A stretch of DNA of 62,871 nt from Ignavibacteriales bacterium (GCA_016707585.1 JADJHL010000004.1:1-62871); one strand, 5' to 3'; shown: positions 24,997-33,954, counted from the first letter of the stretch. Numbers and translations are program-made. Notes: a model not told the origin generated them from the letters alone.

Positions 24997-25653
24997 TTAT
25001 TTACTTACTAATAATTTATATCCATATGGTACAAGTGCAATTGCCATTAAAATTGCAGCGGTTAGATTGATGATTTCAACTCCATCAGGAGTTCCAATGA
25101 AAAGCATCGCTATTAAAAATAATATGCTTTGCCATTTTGCTATGCTGTTTGTCTTGAGTAGACCTATTGTTTGAATAATAAAACCAATAGGCAATAAAAT
25201 TATTCCCCAAATCAAAATTAACCAGCCTTGTTTTCCAAACATGGTAAGTAAACCTGGCATCATTTTTACAAATTCATTTTCCGGCAGAGTATCCAAAGCA
25301 CTCATTGTTAAACATAAAGCACCTTTATCAACAGCTAAAATTAACGCTCCCAGAATTGCTATTATACCACCACTAAATCCCCACAATTCATTATGTGTGT
25401 TTTTTAATATATTCATAAAATGCAATGCAGCAACAATAAGCAAACCTGTACACAACGTTACTAATGCGTGACCAAAATGAAGCAGAAAATTATTATGAGC
25501 TCTTTGGATGAGTTCTGCTGGTTCTAACATTTTAGGATTTAAAAGATTGGGGTGACTAGCGAAAGCAAAAACAAATATTAATGGAAATATTATGAACGTT
25601 AATCCAATACCTATTCGTTTGGTATTATTTATCCTGCTGTTTTGACTATTCAT
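24997..25653 (-). CDS. Six-helix inner-membrane protein
   Basis: The 218-residue protein has about six hydrophobic segments (about 14-32, 55-80, 90-112, 135-160, 175-192, 196-213), with 'DGVEIINLTAAILMAIALVP' near the end. It resembles none of the transporter families I know well enough to name. It follows the 4Fe-4S membrane protein gene at 38 bases on the same strand, so the two are probably cotranscribed. Function unknown. Confidence 0.7.
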   Translation of the reverse strand: MNSQNSRINNTKRIGIGLTFIIFPLIFVFAFASHPNLLNPKMLEPAELIQRAHNNFLLHFGHALVTLCTGLLIVAALHFMNILKNTHNELWGFSGGIIAILGALILAVDKGALCLTMSALDTLPENEFVKMMPGLLTMFGKQGWLILIWGIILLPIGFIIQTIGLLKTNSIAKWQSILFLIAMLFIGTPDGVEIINLTAAILMAIALVPYGYKLLVSK

Positions 25654-25691
25654 TTGTTTACCTCTTTATGATTAATGAATTTTATAAAAGG

Positions 25692-26468
25692 TTAACTTAT
25701 AGTGAGTTTCTTTTCTATACCGAATGAAAATTTTAATACATCATTTGGGCATTTGTCAACGCAGGTTCCACATTGTATACAATTATTTGGTAACCTGGTA
25801 TTTGTATGAACATAACTATTAATATCAATACTCATGCTGCAATTTATTGTACAGAGTTTGCAGTCATTACAATCTTTTTTGTTTTTGATTTCTATATACA
25901 GACTAGGAGAATGAATAATTTTGCCTGTCCATGTACTAAACTCTAATATGGGATAAATCCAGCACCCCTTGTGACAAAAACCTCTTTTACCAAACATTAG
26001 TACAAACAAAAACATAAAGACAACAACAGGAATGTAAGGCAAAAAATAACGAATTTCAGAAGTAGCAAACTTTCCAGCTCCCGGATTACCAGGCTCAAAC
26101 TTTAGAACTTGATCCCCCAAGATTACTGTAGATATCATCATAACTACCCATATAGAAACAAGAATAACACGAAACCTATTTCTTTTTTGATTATATAGTC
26201 TTTTATTATTTAGTGGATTTGCAACCAACTGGCAACCTCCACCCGGACAAAGCCAACCACAAAAGGCTCTGCGGAAAACAAATCCGGAAATAAATATTGT
26301 GAAAATTGTAATAACACTCATATTTATTACACCCGCTTGAAGACTAATAATGGGAGGTGCTGGAGCAAGATATACAATGGTAATTGGAAATACAGCAAAG
26401 GAAATCAAAAGAATAAACATCCTAACAGTTTGTCTTTTCTTTGTCGTTTTTCTAGTTATAGCTTTCAA
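25692..26468 (-). CDS. Membrane 4Fe-4S polyferredoxin (NapH/CcoG-like)
   Basis: The 258-residue inner-membrane electron carrier has four to five membrane segments, the 'RRAFCGWLCPGGGC' motif of the NapH/NosR/CcoG family on a cytosolic loop (about 70-82), 'GFCHKGCWIYP', and two C-terminal cluster motifs, 'CNDCKLCTINC' and 'CIQCGTCVDKCPNDVLKF'. It probably shuttles electrons from quinol or ferredoxin to a periplasmic or membrane partner. The small protein gene at 26528 lies just upstream, so both could be driven by the operator at 26799. Length is a little short for NapH, but complete. Confidence 0.85.
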   Translation of the reverse strand: MKAITRKTTKKRQTVRMFILLISFAVFPITIVYLAPAPPIISLQAGVINMSVITIFTIFISGFVFRRAFCGWLCPGGGCQLVANPLNNKRLYNQKRNRFRVILVSIWVVMMISTVILGDQVLKFEPGNPGAGKFATSEIRYFLPYIPVVVFMFLFVLMFGKRGFCHKGCWIYPILEFSTWTGKIIHSPSLYIEIKNKKDCNDCKLCTINCSMSIDINSYVHTNTRLPNNCIQCGTCVDKCPNDVLKFSFGIEKKLTIS

Positions 26469-26527
26469 GAATCAACCATAAAATATATTTTAGTTTGAAA
26501 TCGTAATAATTTCTTCTTGTAAAAAAA

Positions 26528-26686
26528 CTATTTCGGTATTTCATTGTTTTGTTTCTCTTTATATCCAAACAAACCAAAGAGTGCAAATAAAACATATAAT
26601 GAATACAATTCGGGAGCATCAAGCTTAGAGCCAAGAGTTCCCAGCATTCCTAAAAAGCCTAAGAAACCTAACATATTCAGTTTCAT
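26528..26686 (-). CDS. Small hydrophobic protein ('LGFLGFLGMLG')
   Basis: The 52-residue protein starts at ATG 26686 behind a good AAAAGGAG site (26691-26699) and ends at 26528. It has Gly/Leu/Phe-rich helices ('MLGFLGFLGMLG', 'LYVLFALFGLFGY') and a short polar tail, resembling the small 'LGFLGF' membrane peptides found next to transporters. I do not know its function. It precedes the membrane ferredoxin gene by 59 bases and its upstream region carries operator copy 2. The ribosome site and conserved upstream context make it a convincing gene despite its size. Confidence 0.65.
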   Translation of the reverse strand: MKLNMLGFLGFLGMLGTLGSKLDAPELYSLYVLFALFGLFGYKEKQNNEIPK

Positions 26687-26798
26687 AATAATCTCCTTTT
26701 AAAAGAAAATTTAGTCATTGTTTAAATTCAATTAACAAAATCGTTAATTAAACACGATTGAAAAATAATTGATGATAGAATGCTTAGATAGAAATTCC

Positions 26799-26831
26799 TT
26801 GTGAACTGCACCAGGAGTTTGTGAAATGCAC
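26799..26831 (-). promoter_or_regulatory. Direct-repeat operator, candidate LytTR site (copy 2)
   Basis: On the minus strand GTGCATTTCACAA (26819-26831) and GTGCAGTTCACAA (26799-26811) repeat with a 20-base period, upstream of the small protein and membrane ferredoxin genes. The LytTR regulator gene ends only 66 bases away. Similarity to copy 1 extends over about 100 bases. Confidence 0.65.
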
Positions 26832-26896
26832 TAATAACAGATTAAGAATACTGTAGAAAAATGGAAACTATTGCGAAGTATAAAACAAATTAGAAA

Positions 26897-27595
26897 TCAA
26901 ACACCAATATTTTTTAACTGGTTAATTTTATGGCGACTAACTGGTAAACATTCTCCACTTTTTAAGATGACTCGATATTTTCCACTGCCAAGAGATTGAA
27001 TCGACTCAATTTTGTCTCGATCAACAATGTATGATTTATGTATGCGATAATAGTTAGAAGGCAATAAAGGTATAAGCTGTTTAATAGATTTATCATAAAT
27101 AATTGTATGATCATTTTGTAAATGAAGCTCTACATAAATGTTTGCAGACTTAAAATATTTTATTTCTTCTAGTGGAATTACTTTTACTTCAAATCCTTTT
27201 TTTACAGAAAGGTATTTAATTGAATGTCCATCTAAAGCATGACTAGATTGTAACCTTTGAAAGGCTGCTTTCAATCGTTCAATATTGTATGGCTTAGGAA
27301 TAAAATCTAAAACCCCATATTCAAATGCCTCAATTGCTCTGTTGATGTTTGCAGAAATAACAATTGTATGGAATGATTGACTAACAACTTGTTTTAGTAA
27401 TTCAAATCCATCTTTTGCATTCAAGTTCAAATCTAATAGTAAAACATCTATTGTTTTTTCTTTTAGATATAATATTGCGCTGTACAGGGTAGTTTCTATA
27501 TGAATGGAATTAATTTCTTTGTTGAGAATTTGCTCAACTAGTAATTTTATATCTTCAGCGGTAGGCCGTTCATCTTCAACTATTAATATTCGCAT
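26897..27595 (-). CDS. LytTR-family response regulator
   Basis: The 232-residue DNA-binding regulator has a receiver domain (1-115: acidic E7/D8, phospho-acceptor D55, 'FIPKPY' Lys) and a LytTR domain (about 128-230: 'GFEVKVIPLEEIKYFKS', 'NYYRIHKSYIVD', 'SGECLPVSRHKINQLK'). LytTR domains bind paired direct repeats about 20 bases apart. The gene overlaps the start of its partner's reading frame end by 20 bases, so kinase and regulator are coupled. Likely targets are the repeats at 24796 and 26799. Confidence 0.95.
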   Translation of the reverse strand: MRILIVEDERPTAEDIKLLVEQILNKEINSIHIETTLYSAILYLKEKTIDVLLLDLNLNAKDGFELLKQVVSQSFHTIVISANINRAIEAFEYGVLDFIPKPYNIERLKAAFQRLQSSHALDGHSIKYLSVKKGFEVKVIPLEEIKYFKSANIYVELHLQNDHTIIYDKSIKQLIPLLPSNYYRIHKSYIVDRDKIESIQSLGSGKYRVILKSGECLPVSRHKINQLKNIGV

Positions 27596-29270
27596 TAGCG
27601 TCCTTTATTTCAACGATTGATTCCCAACCTTCATCAGATTTGCTTGATGTAAAATCCCATTTGTTAGGATAACTTTCTTCCAATCTGCCTTTGATGTACT
27701 TTGCACCAAAACCAGTTGAGCCTTTGGAATCTTCAGGATTAAAATCTCCATCGTTTGTAAGAACATATTTAGTGCTGTTTGAATTCTTTATTCGTTGCAA
27801 CTTAAATGTACCAGCAATTTTATTTTCATATCCATGCGTTATACCATTTTCAATAAGCGTGTGAAATATCATTGGCGGAATAGTATCCTTTTCATCAATA
27901 TCAATTGTTTCCAATTTATAATCAGCACCTTTTCTATAACTCATAATTTTAAGATGCGCTTTGCATAGATCAATTTCTTGACTAATAGGAATTTGCTTTA
28001 ATGTGGAAATTTGATTTATCATTCTAAACTCATCTGCCAGTGCTTCAATAAGTTTAATGGCTGAGCCGGAATCTTTTCTAAGCCATGCAATTATTGATGT
28101 TAAAGTATTTAATACAAAATGAGGATTTATATTCTTTTTTAATAATTCATTTTCTAAACGTGCAGATTTGAGTTGCGCTTCTCTTTCAGCATTTTCTTTT
28201 CTTGCAAACTGCCTTGCTATAGAAAAGCTTGTGCAAATAACCATAGTTGTTGCCAATCCCGCAAAAGCAAAATTGAAATAATATGCTGCCCAGGCTGCAA
28301 TAATTCCTATAAAAATAATTGCGCTTTCTTCCCGCCGTTTGTATAACGCCCACATAGTGATTATACTGCTAATAATAAGAACGGTTAGAGTCATTATGTT
28401 AAAGCGGTTTTCGATGTTCGTAAAAAGCAAAAAGATGAAAAGAGTTGTTACTATAATAATCCCAATAATTTTTTTAGGAAAAGAAAATAAGTAAATGAAA
28501 AAAGTAGGTAACAGAAAAGTAAATAAAAGTGTTATCAACTGATAAACATAATATTGAAAGTATACAAAAGTGGTCTTAGTTTCTATTAATATTGGTACCA
28601 AATAGGTTACAGAATCCAAGATTACAATAAAACAAATTATGCTAAATAATAAATGCTCAATTTTTTGTTTCCTTGCGATGTAAAGAAAAAGATTAAAAAG
28701 AAATGGAATAAATAAAATGCCTGTTATAAAAAATGCCTGATAGTATAATTGAGCTATTCTTTGTAACAAAGAATCATACTTACCAAGAACTATATAGCCA
28801 TAGAACCACTTCCATGATGAGTAATTATTATGGTTTGATATTCTAAAAACTAGAGTATGCTCACCGCGCGTTACAAAATTAGGCGATAGTGCGTGATTAA
28901 AATTATATGCACCTGCTTTTTCATCTGTTTTATTAATTCCAATTATTCCATTTTGTGCAATCTTTATTCCATCCCAATAAATTTCATAAGAAGTTACAAA
29001 ATTGAATGGAAAGAGTCCTAAAATAACTTTATTGCTTGCTGAATCCTTAACAACAATTTTGGTTCTTATAAGCCAGTTGCCTTCGGTATATCCATCATCA
29101 TCTAATGTAGGTTGAAATAATTGCCACGAAGATTCCGGGTAATTCCGAAGCGGATGTTTGGGATCTGTATCTTTTACTATTTGCCAATAATCTAAGTAGA
29201 AAGATTTATTTAAAGATGAGATAATGTTGTGTGGCGGTTCTGTTGCAGTAATTTCAAAATTAATTACCAC
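27576..29270 (-). CDS. LytS-type sensor histidine kinase with 7TMR-DISM-like sensor
   Basis: The membrane kinase has an extracytoplasmic jelly-roll-like domain (about 25-165), seven or so membrane helices (about 175-345), a coiled coil, then the His_kinase domain with 'NINPHFVLNTL' (phospho-acceptor H384) and an ATP-binding end ('MIFHTLIENGITHGYENK', 'GSTGFGAKYIKGRLE'). The GTG at 29270 gives 564 residues, but upstream codons read 'INLSTVFYFVIILLVV', a signal peptide; one more A in the run at 29312-29317 would extend the gene in frame to GTG 29320. It forms the two-component pair with 26897-27595. Confidence 0.93.
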   Translation of the reverse strand: MVINFEITATEPPHNIISSLNKSFYLDYWQIVKDTDPKHPLRNYPESSWQLFQPTLDDDGYTEGNWLIRTKIVVKDSASNKVILGLFPFNFVTSYEIYWDGIKIAQNGIIGINKTDEKAGAYNFNHALSPNFVTRGEHTLVFRISNHNNYSSWKWFYGYIVLGKYDSLLQRIAQLYYQAFFITGILFIPFLFNLFLYIARKQKIEHLLFSIICFIVILDSVTYLVPILIETKTTFVYFQYYVYQLITLLFTFLLPTFFIYLFSFPKKIIGIIIVTTLFIFLLFTNIENRFNIMTLTVLIISSIITMWALYKRREESAIIFIGIIAAWAAYYFNFAFAGLATTMVICTSFSIARQFARKENAEREAQLKSARLENELLKKNINPHFVLNTLTSIIAWLRKDSGSAIKLIEALADEFRMINQISTLKQIPISQEIDLCKAHLKIMSYRKGADYKLETIDIDEKDTIPPMIFHTLIENGITHGYENKIAGTFKLQRIKNSNSTKYVLTNDGDFNPEDSKGSTGFGAKYIKGRLEESYPNKWDFTSSKSDEGWESIVEIKDANANINS

Positions 29271-29455
29271 AAGAAGAATAATAACAAAATAAAAAACAGT
29301 TGAGAGATTTATTTTTTCACAGTACTTAAACTAAAAATTCGAAAAGAGCTTTTATTAGCTATGTAAAATTAGGTAAAGTTTCTGCTGTGAAGCAAAGGTA
29401 CCATTATAAATAGTAAACAAGTATTCTAAGTTATCATTTAATATTTCTTCCAATA

Positions 29456-29490
29456 AAAACAAAAGCCAGTTATATACTGGCTTTTGTTTT
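29456..29490 (-). terminator. Bidirectional-type hairpin terminator of the TPR gene
   Basis: A 15-bp perfect stem (AAAACAAAAGCCAGT/ACTGGCTTTTGTTTT) with a 5-base loop ends in T on both strands. It is placed after the minus-strand TPR gene (stop at 29514) and in front of the kinase gene. Confidence 0.88.
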
Positions 29491-29513
29491 TAATAAATTA
29501 TTTGTTAGCCGAG

Positions 29514-30464
29514 CTACTTTTTTACTTTTTTCTTTTTATTTAAAATTTTCTTATCACAGTATTTTTTTATCATTTCATATGCTTCAAAATAACCAAGTTC
29601 ACCCGCTCTTTTAAAATCTTTACAGGCATTTCCATATTCTTCTAACGTTACCTGAGAAACACCTCTAAGAAAGTAAGCTTTTGCAAATGTTGTATCTATT
29701 TTAATTATCGAATTATAATTACTTAATGCTCCATCTAGATCACCAATTTTTAACTTAGCTTCGGCAAGCATAATTAGAGTATTTGTGTTTGATGAATCAA
29801 TTTTTAGTGAGTTATTATAATCTTCTATTGCTCCATTAATATCCTCTAAAATCATTTTTTCATTTGCGCGATTATATAAAGCTATTCCATCTGTAGTATC
29901 CAGCACCAATGCTTTTGAATAATTATCAATAGCAATTTTACTTTCACCCATCATTGCATAAAGGTTCCCTATATTAACATAAGTTTTTGCATTTCTGGAA
30001 TCATACCTTGCCGCCTCTTTATAGTATTCAAGTGCAAGTTGGCTTTCTCCATTTACAAATTCCAGATAACCCAAATCAAAGAGTAACTCCGAAAATCTGG
30101 GATTTAAATCATAAGCTTTTCTTAAATCGGTTTTAGCTTTGTCAAGTTCATTTTTTTCTAAAAATAGTTTGCCTCTTAAGTGATATGCAGAAAAATTAGC
30201 GCCTAATTCAATTGACTTGTTTAGGTCTTCCATTGCTAAATTTTTATTTCCAATTTTATAATTTGCTTTTGCTCTTAAAACATAAAATTCCGGCTCAGCA
30301 TCATCTTTTTGCAATGCTTGTTCAACGTAAGTAATTGAAGTTTGATATTTGCCTTCTTTATAAGCTTTGAGTGCAGCATTGTACTCAGATATTTCTAATG
30401 AGCTAACACAGCCATACAGAAAAATTAAATAGGAAAGTAAGCTAAGCTTTTTTATCAGATTCAT
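29514..30464 (-). CDS. TPR-repeat lipoprotein
   Basis: The 316-residue protein begins with a lipobox signal ('LIFLYGCVSS', lipid Cys at 19) and then has about seven TPR units (residues 30-295, for example 'YVNIGNLYAMMGESKIAIDNYSKALVLD'), with a Lys-rich end. It should sit in the periplasm attached to a membrane and serve as a protein-interaction scaffold. Bacteroidota use such lipoproteins in gliding/T9SS and envelope assembly, but no partner can be named from here. Confidence 0.87.
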   Translation of the reverse strand: MNLIKKLSLLSYLIFLYGCVSSLEISEYNAALKAYKEGKYQTSITYVEQALQKDDAEPEFYVLRAKANYKIGNKNLAMEDLNKSIELGANFSAYHLRGKLFLEKNELDKAKTDLRKAYDLNPRFSELLFDLGYLEFVNGESQLALEYYKEAARYDSRNAKTYVNIGNLYAMMGESKIAIDNYSKALVLDTTDGIALYNRANEKMILEDINGAIEDYNNSLKIDSSNTNTLIMLAEAKLKIGDLDGALSNYNSIIKIDTTFAKAYFLRGVSQVTLEEYGNACKDFKRAGELGYFEAYEMIKKYCDKKILNKKKKVKK

Positions 30465-30575
30465 AAAAAATATAATTAGTTATTGATTTACATTTTTAAT
30501 TTACTAATTAAGACAGTCACAATAAATTGTTTTGTCTATTATTAGTATTTTCCTTGAAAACAAAATGAGAGTTTT

Positions 30576-31115
30576 ATGGATATATCATTACTTGCCGCAG
30601 GAGTTTTACAACTTATGCTTTCACTGTTTATTGGATTGATTTTCATTTATGCAGGGTTCAGATTTTTTCACAAAAGGATAAAAGCAATAAATGAAATTGA
30701 AGAACTAAAGAAAAACAATATTGCAGTAGCAATTCTTAATGCTTCAATAATTCTTGCTTTAGTTATTATGGTTAAGAATGCTATCGAACCAGCAATAACA
30801 GTTTTTAGTATGGCAATTAGAAATCCAGATTCAACTATTATTTCGTTTATTCAAATGGCTGGAATAATGTTAGTTCAAATTATTGTTGCCGGATTGATTG
30901 CATACATATCCATCTATATTGCTATCAATCTATATACGCATTTAACAAAAGAGATTGATGAACTTAGTGAAATTAAAAACAACAATATTGCTGTAAGTAT
31001 TGTTCTTGGTATTGTAATCATTTCAATTTCGCTGCTTATGCAGCAAGGAATCAAATCAATTCTTGACGCCTTGATTCCGTTTCCATCTTTATCTTTAAAT
31101 GATATTGGAATGTAA
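30576..31115 (+). CDS. DUF350 family membrane protein
   Basis: The 179-residue protein consists of two similar halves, each with two membrane helices and the DUF350-like 'IKEL/EIKNNNIAVAIV' segment ('EIEELKKNNIAVAILNASIIL', 'EIKNNNIAVSIVLGIVIISIS'). DUF350 proteins form an inner-membrane family of unknown function often linked to stress or polyamine operons. The gene is followed after 6 bases by the transglutaminase-like gene and they should be cotranscribed. Confidence 0.85.
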   Translation: MDISLLAAGVLQLMLSLFIGLIFIYAGFRFFHKRIKAINEIEELKKNNIAVAILNASIILALVIMVKNAIEPAITVFSMAIRNPDSTIISFIQMAGIMLVQIIVAGLIAYISIYIAINLYTHLTKEIDELSEIKNNNIAVSIVLGIVIISISLLMQQGIKSILDALIPFPSLSLNDIGM

Positions 31116-31121
31116 TCCAGT

Positions 31122-32087
31122 ATGAAAAAAGGCTGCGCTTTAAGTTTTGGCTGCACAGGAATAATTGTAATTCTGCTTTTTGCTGTTGTTGTAATAAATT
31201 TTTTATCAAACGTAAACTTTAGTTTTGATGGGTTTAGTGAAACAAGCAGTGATTATACTTTTGATGTTGATACTTTAGGCAACCAACCAATTATTGTTGC
31301 AGACTATAAATGGAAATTTACTTCAACTTCTCTTGGCAGAAAAAACTATAAAATATCTTTTAAGATTTTAGAATTTGAAGTTAAAAAAGCACTTGCCTAT
31401 TTAGATGAAGTTGCAGAATTAAGTGCGAGTGATTTAAATATTGATTCCAAATATCGCTTCGATAAAGTTAATTATGCAAAGCGAACATGGCACGAAATCT
31501 ATAAGCGTATTTATTGGCAATCTTATGATAAATTTGATTTGATACTAAAAGGATTTGATAAAATTTTTGTTGATGAAAGAATGAATGATCGTGATAAACT
31601 TTATTTTATAATTTCATTCGTGCAGAATATTGAATACAACCGCCCTGGTGGAAAACTTGATATACTGCCTCCTCTTGGAACACTTGCAACAAGATTTGGT
31701 GATTGTGATACAAAAGCACTTTTACTTTATATACTTTTAGAAAAAGCTAATGTTGATTGTGTTTTGTTCTGGAGTTTTCAATATAAGCATGCAATGCTGG
31801 GCGTTGCAATAAATGCTAGAGGAAATTACAAAACACACACTGGCAAAAATTATTATTTTGTTGAAACAACTTACCCTAATTGGGAAATTGGAGATATTGA
31901 TCCACAAATGGATGATTTAAGTTTGTGGTATGTTGATGATCTTGATTCTGATAAAATGGAAATTGATTTTAAATACGAGTTTAAAGAAGAGAAAAAAATG
32001 AATAGAACCACAGAACAAAAAGAAAATAAACGAAACGAAGGAAAGGATTCTGGTAAGCGCGATAAACCTTCTCCTTCAAGCAATTAA
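31122..32087 (+). CDS. Membrane-anchored transglutaminase-like protein
   Basis: The 321-residue protein has one N-terminal membrane helix (about 7-28) and a C-terminal transglutaminase-like domain. The Cys of 'RFGDCDTKALLLY' and the His of 'YKHAMLGVA' would form the active pair, and 'YFVETTYP..WEIGD' supplies the usual acidic position. The Lys/Glu-rich tail is low complexity. It probably acts on a peptide or protein at the membrane. The start 6 bases after the DUF350 gene suggests a joint function. Substrate unknown. Confidence 0.75.
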   Translation: MKKGCALSFGCTGIIVILLFAVVVINFLSNVNFSFDGFSETSSDYTFDVDTLGNQPIIVADYKWKFTSTSLGRKNYKISFKILEFEVKKALAYLDEVAELSASDLNIDSKYRFDKVNYAKRTWHEIYKRIYWQSYDKFDLILKGFDKIFVDERMNDRDKLYFIISFVQNIEYNRPGGKLDILPPLGTLATRFGDCDTKALLLYILLEKANVDCVLFWSFQYKHAMLGVAINARGNYKTHTGKNYYFVETTYPNWEIGDIDPQMDDLSLWYVDDLDSDKMEIDFKYEFKEEKKMNRTTEQKENKRNEGKDSGKRDKPSPSSN

Positions 32088-32444
32088 TTATTTCTTTAAG
32101 TGTTTTGGATCAAGAAAATAATCTATTAACATTTCTCCATCTTTTAATGGATCTTCTTCAATACCTGTTTCAAAATTATTATCTACTCTTTTGGTAAGTC
32201 TTTCTGCAGCATCACGAATTTCTTTTGGTAATCTGTGGTCTTCCTGAAGTTTGGTTAACATTGTTAATGCATTAGCTCCCCAGTTTTTATGAGGATGAAA
32301 TTCAAGCCAATGTTCAATCGCCATTCCACAGGCTCTTCTTGCACAAACACGAGCTTGGCCAATGTTTCCTATTTCTTTTGCGTGTTCGCCTGCTTGCAAT
32401 TCTGCTTTGGCAAGACTATAAACTAAATCTCTTAATCCACTCAT
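32088..32444 (-). CDS. Small all-helical protein, possibly HEPN-like
   Basis: I do not recognise this 118-residue protein. It is predicted to be helical with a conserved-looking core 'ARVCARRACGMAIEHWLEF' that could match a HEPN-type bundle, although no clear RX4-6H motif is present. It is directly followed by, or coupled to, the NUDIX gene 3 bases away on the same strand, so they are one operon; the stop lies right beside the convergent gene ending at 32087. Confidence 0.6.
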   Translation of the reverse strand: MSGLRDLVYSLAKAELQAGEHAKEIGNIGQARVCARRACGMAIEHWLEFHPHKNWGANALTMLTKLQEDHRLPKEIRDAAERLTKRVDNNFETGIEEDPLKDGEMLIDYFLDPKHLKK

Positions 32445-32447
32445 ATT

Positions 32448-33080
32448 TCAATCAAAAAAAGTTTTTCGTTCAGGGTTTGATAAATGAAGTTTAATTTCGT
32501 TCAAATGTTTTTCATTTGTACGATTTAAAGATAGCGATGGAAGGTCATCGAAGTCAAAGAATTGAACATCAAGAGTTTCATTACTAGGCTTCGCTTCTCC
32601 GCCAATAAGTTCACATAAAAAAATGACCTTGAATGCATGAAAAAATTCTAATGGTCTGCCGCTTCTGTTTGCATCAAACACACCAACTACCTTAATTGGT
32701 TTTACATCGTAACCACTTTCTTCTTTACATTCTCTGCTTGCAACTTCAGATGGAAGATTACCAACATCAGCCCAACCACCAGGCATTGCCCAACAATTAT
32801 CGGTTGATTCCTGAACAAGTAAGATTTTTCCATCTTTAATAACTGCAGCACGTACATCAACTTTTGGTGTAGCATAACCAGGTTGATTCATCAATACTTT
32901 ATGTAAAGATTCTTTTTCTAAATCAGTGTGATGTTCTATTATTTCTGATGTAATCTCATTTAATCTTTTATATCGTTCTTTTTCATAATCATTGTTTGCA
33001 AAAGCTAATCCTGTTTGAGATAACTGTTGGATTTCTCTTGCGATCTCAAGCCACTTAAATTCTAAATTTTTCTCTTTCAT
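32448..33080 (-). CDS. NUDIX hydrolase
   Basis: The 210-residue enzyme has an N-terminal helical extension (1-60, of the type seen in the Nudix_hydro_N family) and the Nudix box 'GWADVGNLPSEVASRECKEE', with the REXXEE metal-binding residues. It should cleave a nucleoside diphosphate-linked substrate such as ADP-ribose; the substrate is uncertain. It is the first gene of a two-gene run with the helical protein at 32088. Confidence 0.9.
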   Translation of the reverse strand: MKEKNLEFKWLEIAREIQQLSQTGLAFANNDYEKERYKRLNEITSEIIEHHTDLEKESLHKVLMNQPGYATPKVDVRAAVIKDGKILLVQESTDNCWAMPGGWADVGNLPSEVASRECKEESGYDVKPIKVVGVFDANRSGRPLEFFHAFKVIFLCELIGGEAKPSNETLDVQFFDFDDLPSLSLNRTNEKHLNEIKLHLSNPERKTFFD

Positions 33081-33092
33081 AAATTTTCTTTC

Positions 33093-33177
33093 TAAGTGCT
33101 TCTTAGTACACTAAGTGTCTCAGTGGTAAATATATTTTTTCACCACCAAGACACTAAGAACACAAAGGTTCACTAAG
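33093..33177. repeat. 3'-end repeat element (D), downstream of the SDR gene
   Basis: The element abuts the stop codon of the SDR gene (33178) and folds on itself: 'AGTGTCTTGGTGGT' pairs with 'ACCACTGAGACACT' (minus-strand reading). It resembles the repeats at 41654, 43276 and 44491 in position and design, although the sequence has diverged. Confidence 0.5.
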
Positions 33178-33882
33178 TTAAAAAGGATTTGTCGCCCATA
33201 CTGTTACTTCGGGAATAAATCCTCGATCATCCATTTCTAAAGTTGATACTATCGTATGTGCAATTTCTAAAGGACGTAATTTATTTTTTACTTCGGGTTT
33301 TTCTTTTCTTTCATCATCGCCAAATGCAGTAGTAACTTCACTTGGATTAACAAGAATAACACGCACATTATATTTTCTTAATTCAGCCTGCCAGCATTGT
33401 GTCATTCCACGTAAAGCAAATTTAGATGAAGCGTAAACTGTTCCATTTGCAAAACCTTTTGTGCCTGCTGTTGAAGCTATGTTAATTATGTTACCTGATT
33501 TTTGTTTCTTGAAAATTTTTGCCGCTTCACTTGCCATAAGCGCAGCACCAAAAACATTTACTTTGTAAACATTATGAAATGCTTTCAGATCAAGCTCTGT
33601 TAATTCATTCCAGCTATCGCCTATTCCTGCATTGTTAATTAAACAATCAAGCTTGCCAAATTCTTTTAGAAAAAGTTCATAAGTTTTGTGTACATCTGTT
33701 TCAACAGAAACATCTGCGTGGATTTGAAATGCATTAATTTCTTTTGCTACTTTTTCAAGTTTTGATTTATCTCTGCCTGTTATTGCAACCTTACCGCCCT
33801 TTTCTAATAAAAGTTTTGCAGTTGCTTTTCCGATTCCGGCACTGCCGCCAGTAACAAGGAATGTTGAATCTTTAATATTCAT
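33178..33882 (-). CDS. SDR family oxidoreductase
   Basis: The 234-residue cytosolic NAD(P)-dependent enzyme has the cofactor motif 'VTGGSAGIGKATA' (TGxxxGIG), 'LINNAG' (NNAG), the active-site Ser in 'NIASTAG' and the catalytic 'YASSK' (YxxxK). It lies alone on the minus strand with a repeat element after its stop. The substrate cannot be given. Confidence 0.92.
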   Translation of the reverse strand: MNIKDSTFLVTGGSAGIGKATAKLLLEKGGKVAITGRDKSKLEKVAKEINAFQIHADVSVETDVHKTYELFLKEFGKLDCLINNAGIGDSWNELTELDLKAFHNVYKVNVFGAALMASEAAKIFKKQKSGNIINIASTAGTKGFANGTVYASSKFALRGMTQCWQAELRKYNVRVILVNPSEVTTAFGDDERKEKPEVKNKLRPLEIAHTIVSTLEMDDRGFIPEVTVWATNPF

Positions 33883-33954
33883 TTGTACCTCTTTTTTATT
33901 ACAAAGTAAGGAGAAAGGAAAGTATAGGAAAGTAATTTATTGGAATAAGTTTCA

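Noticed and set aside
24986..25174. Plus-strand frame opposite the six-helix membrane protein
   Set aside because: Hydrophobic antisense of a membrane protein gene; no ribosome site.
26452..26634. Minus-strand 60-codon frame overlapping the small 26528 gene
   Set aside because: It is out of frame with the small gene that has a strong ribosome site and conserved-type sequence.
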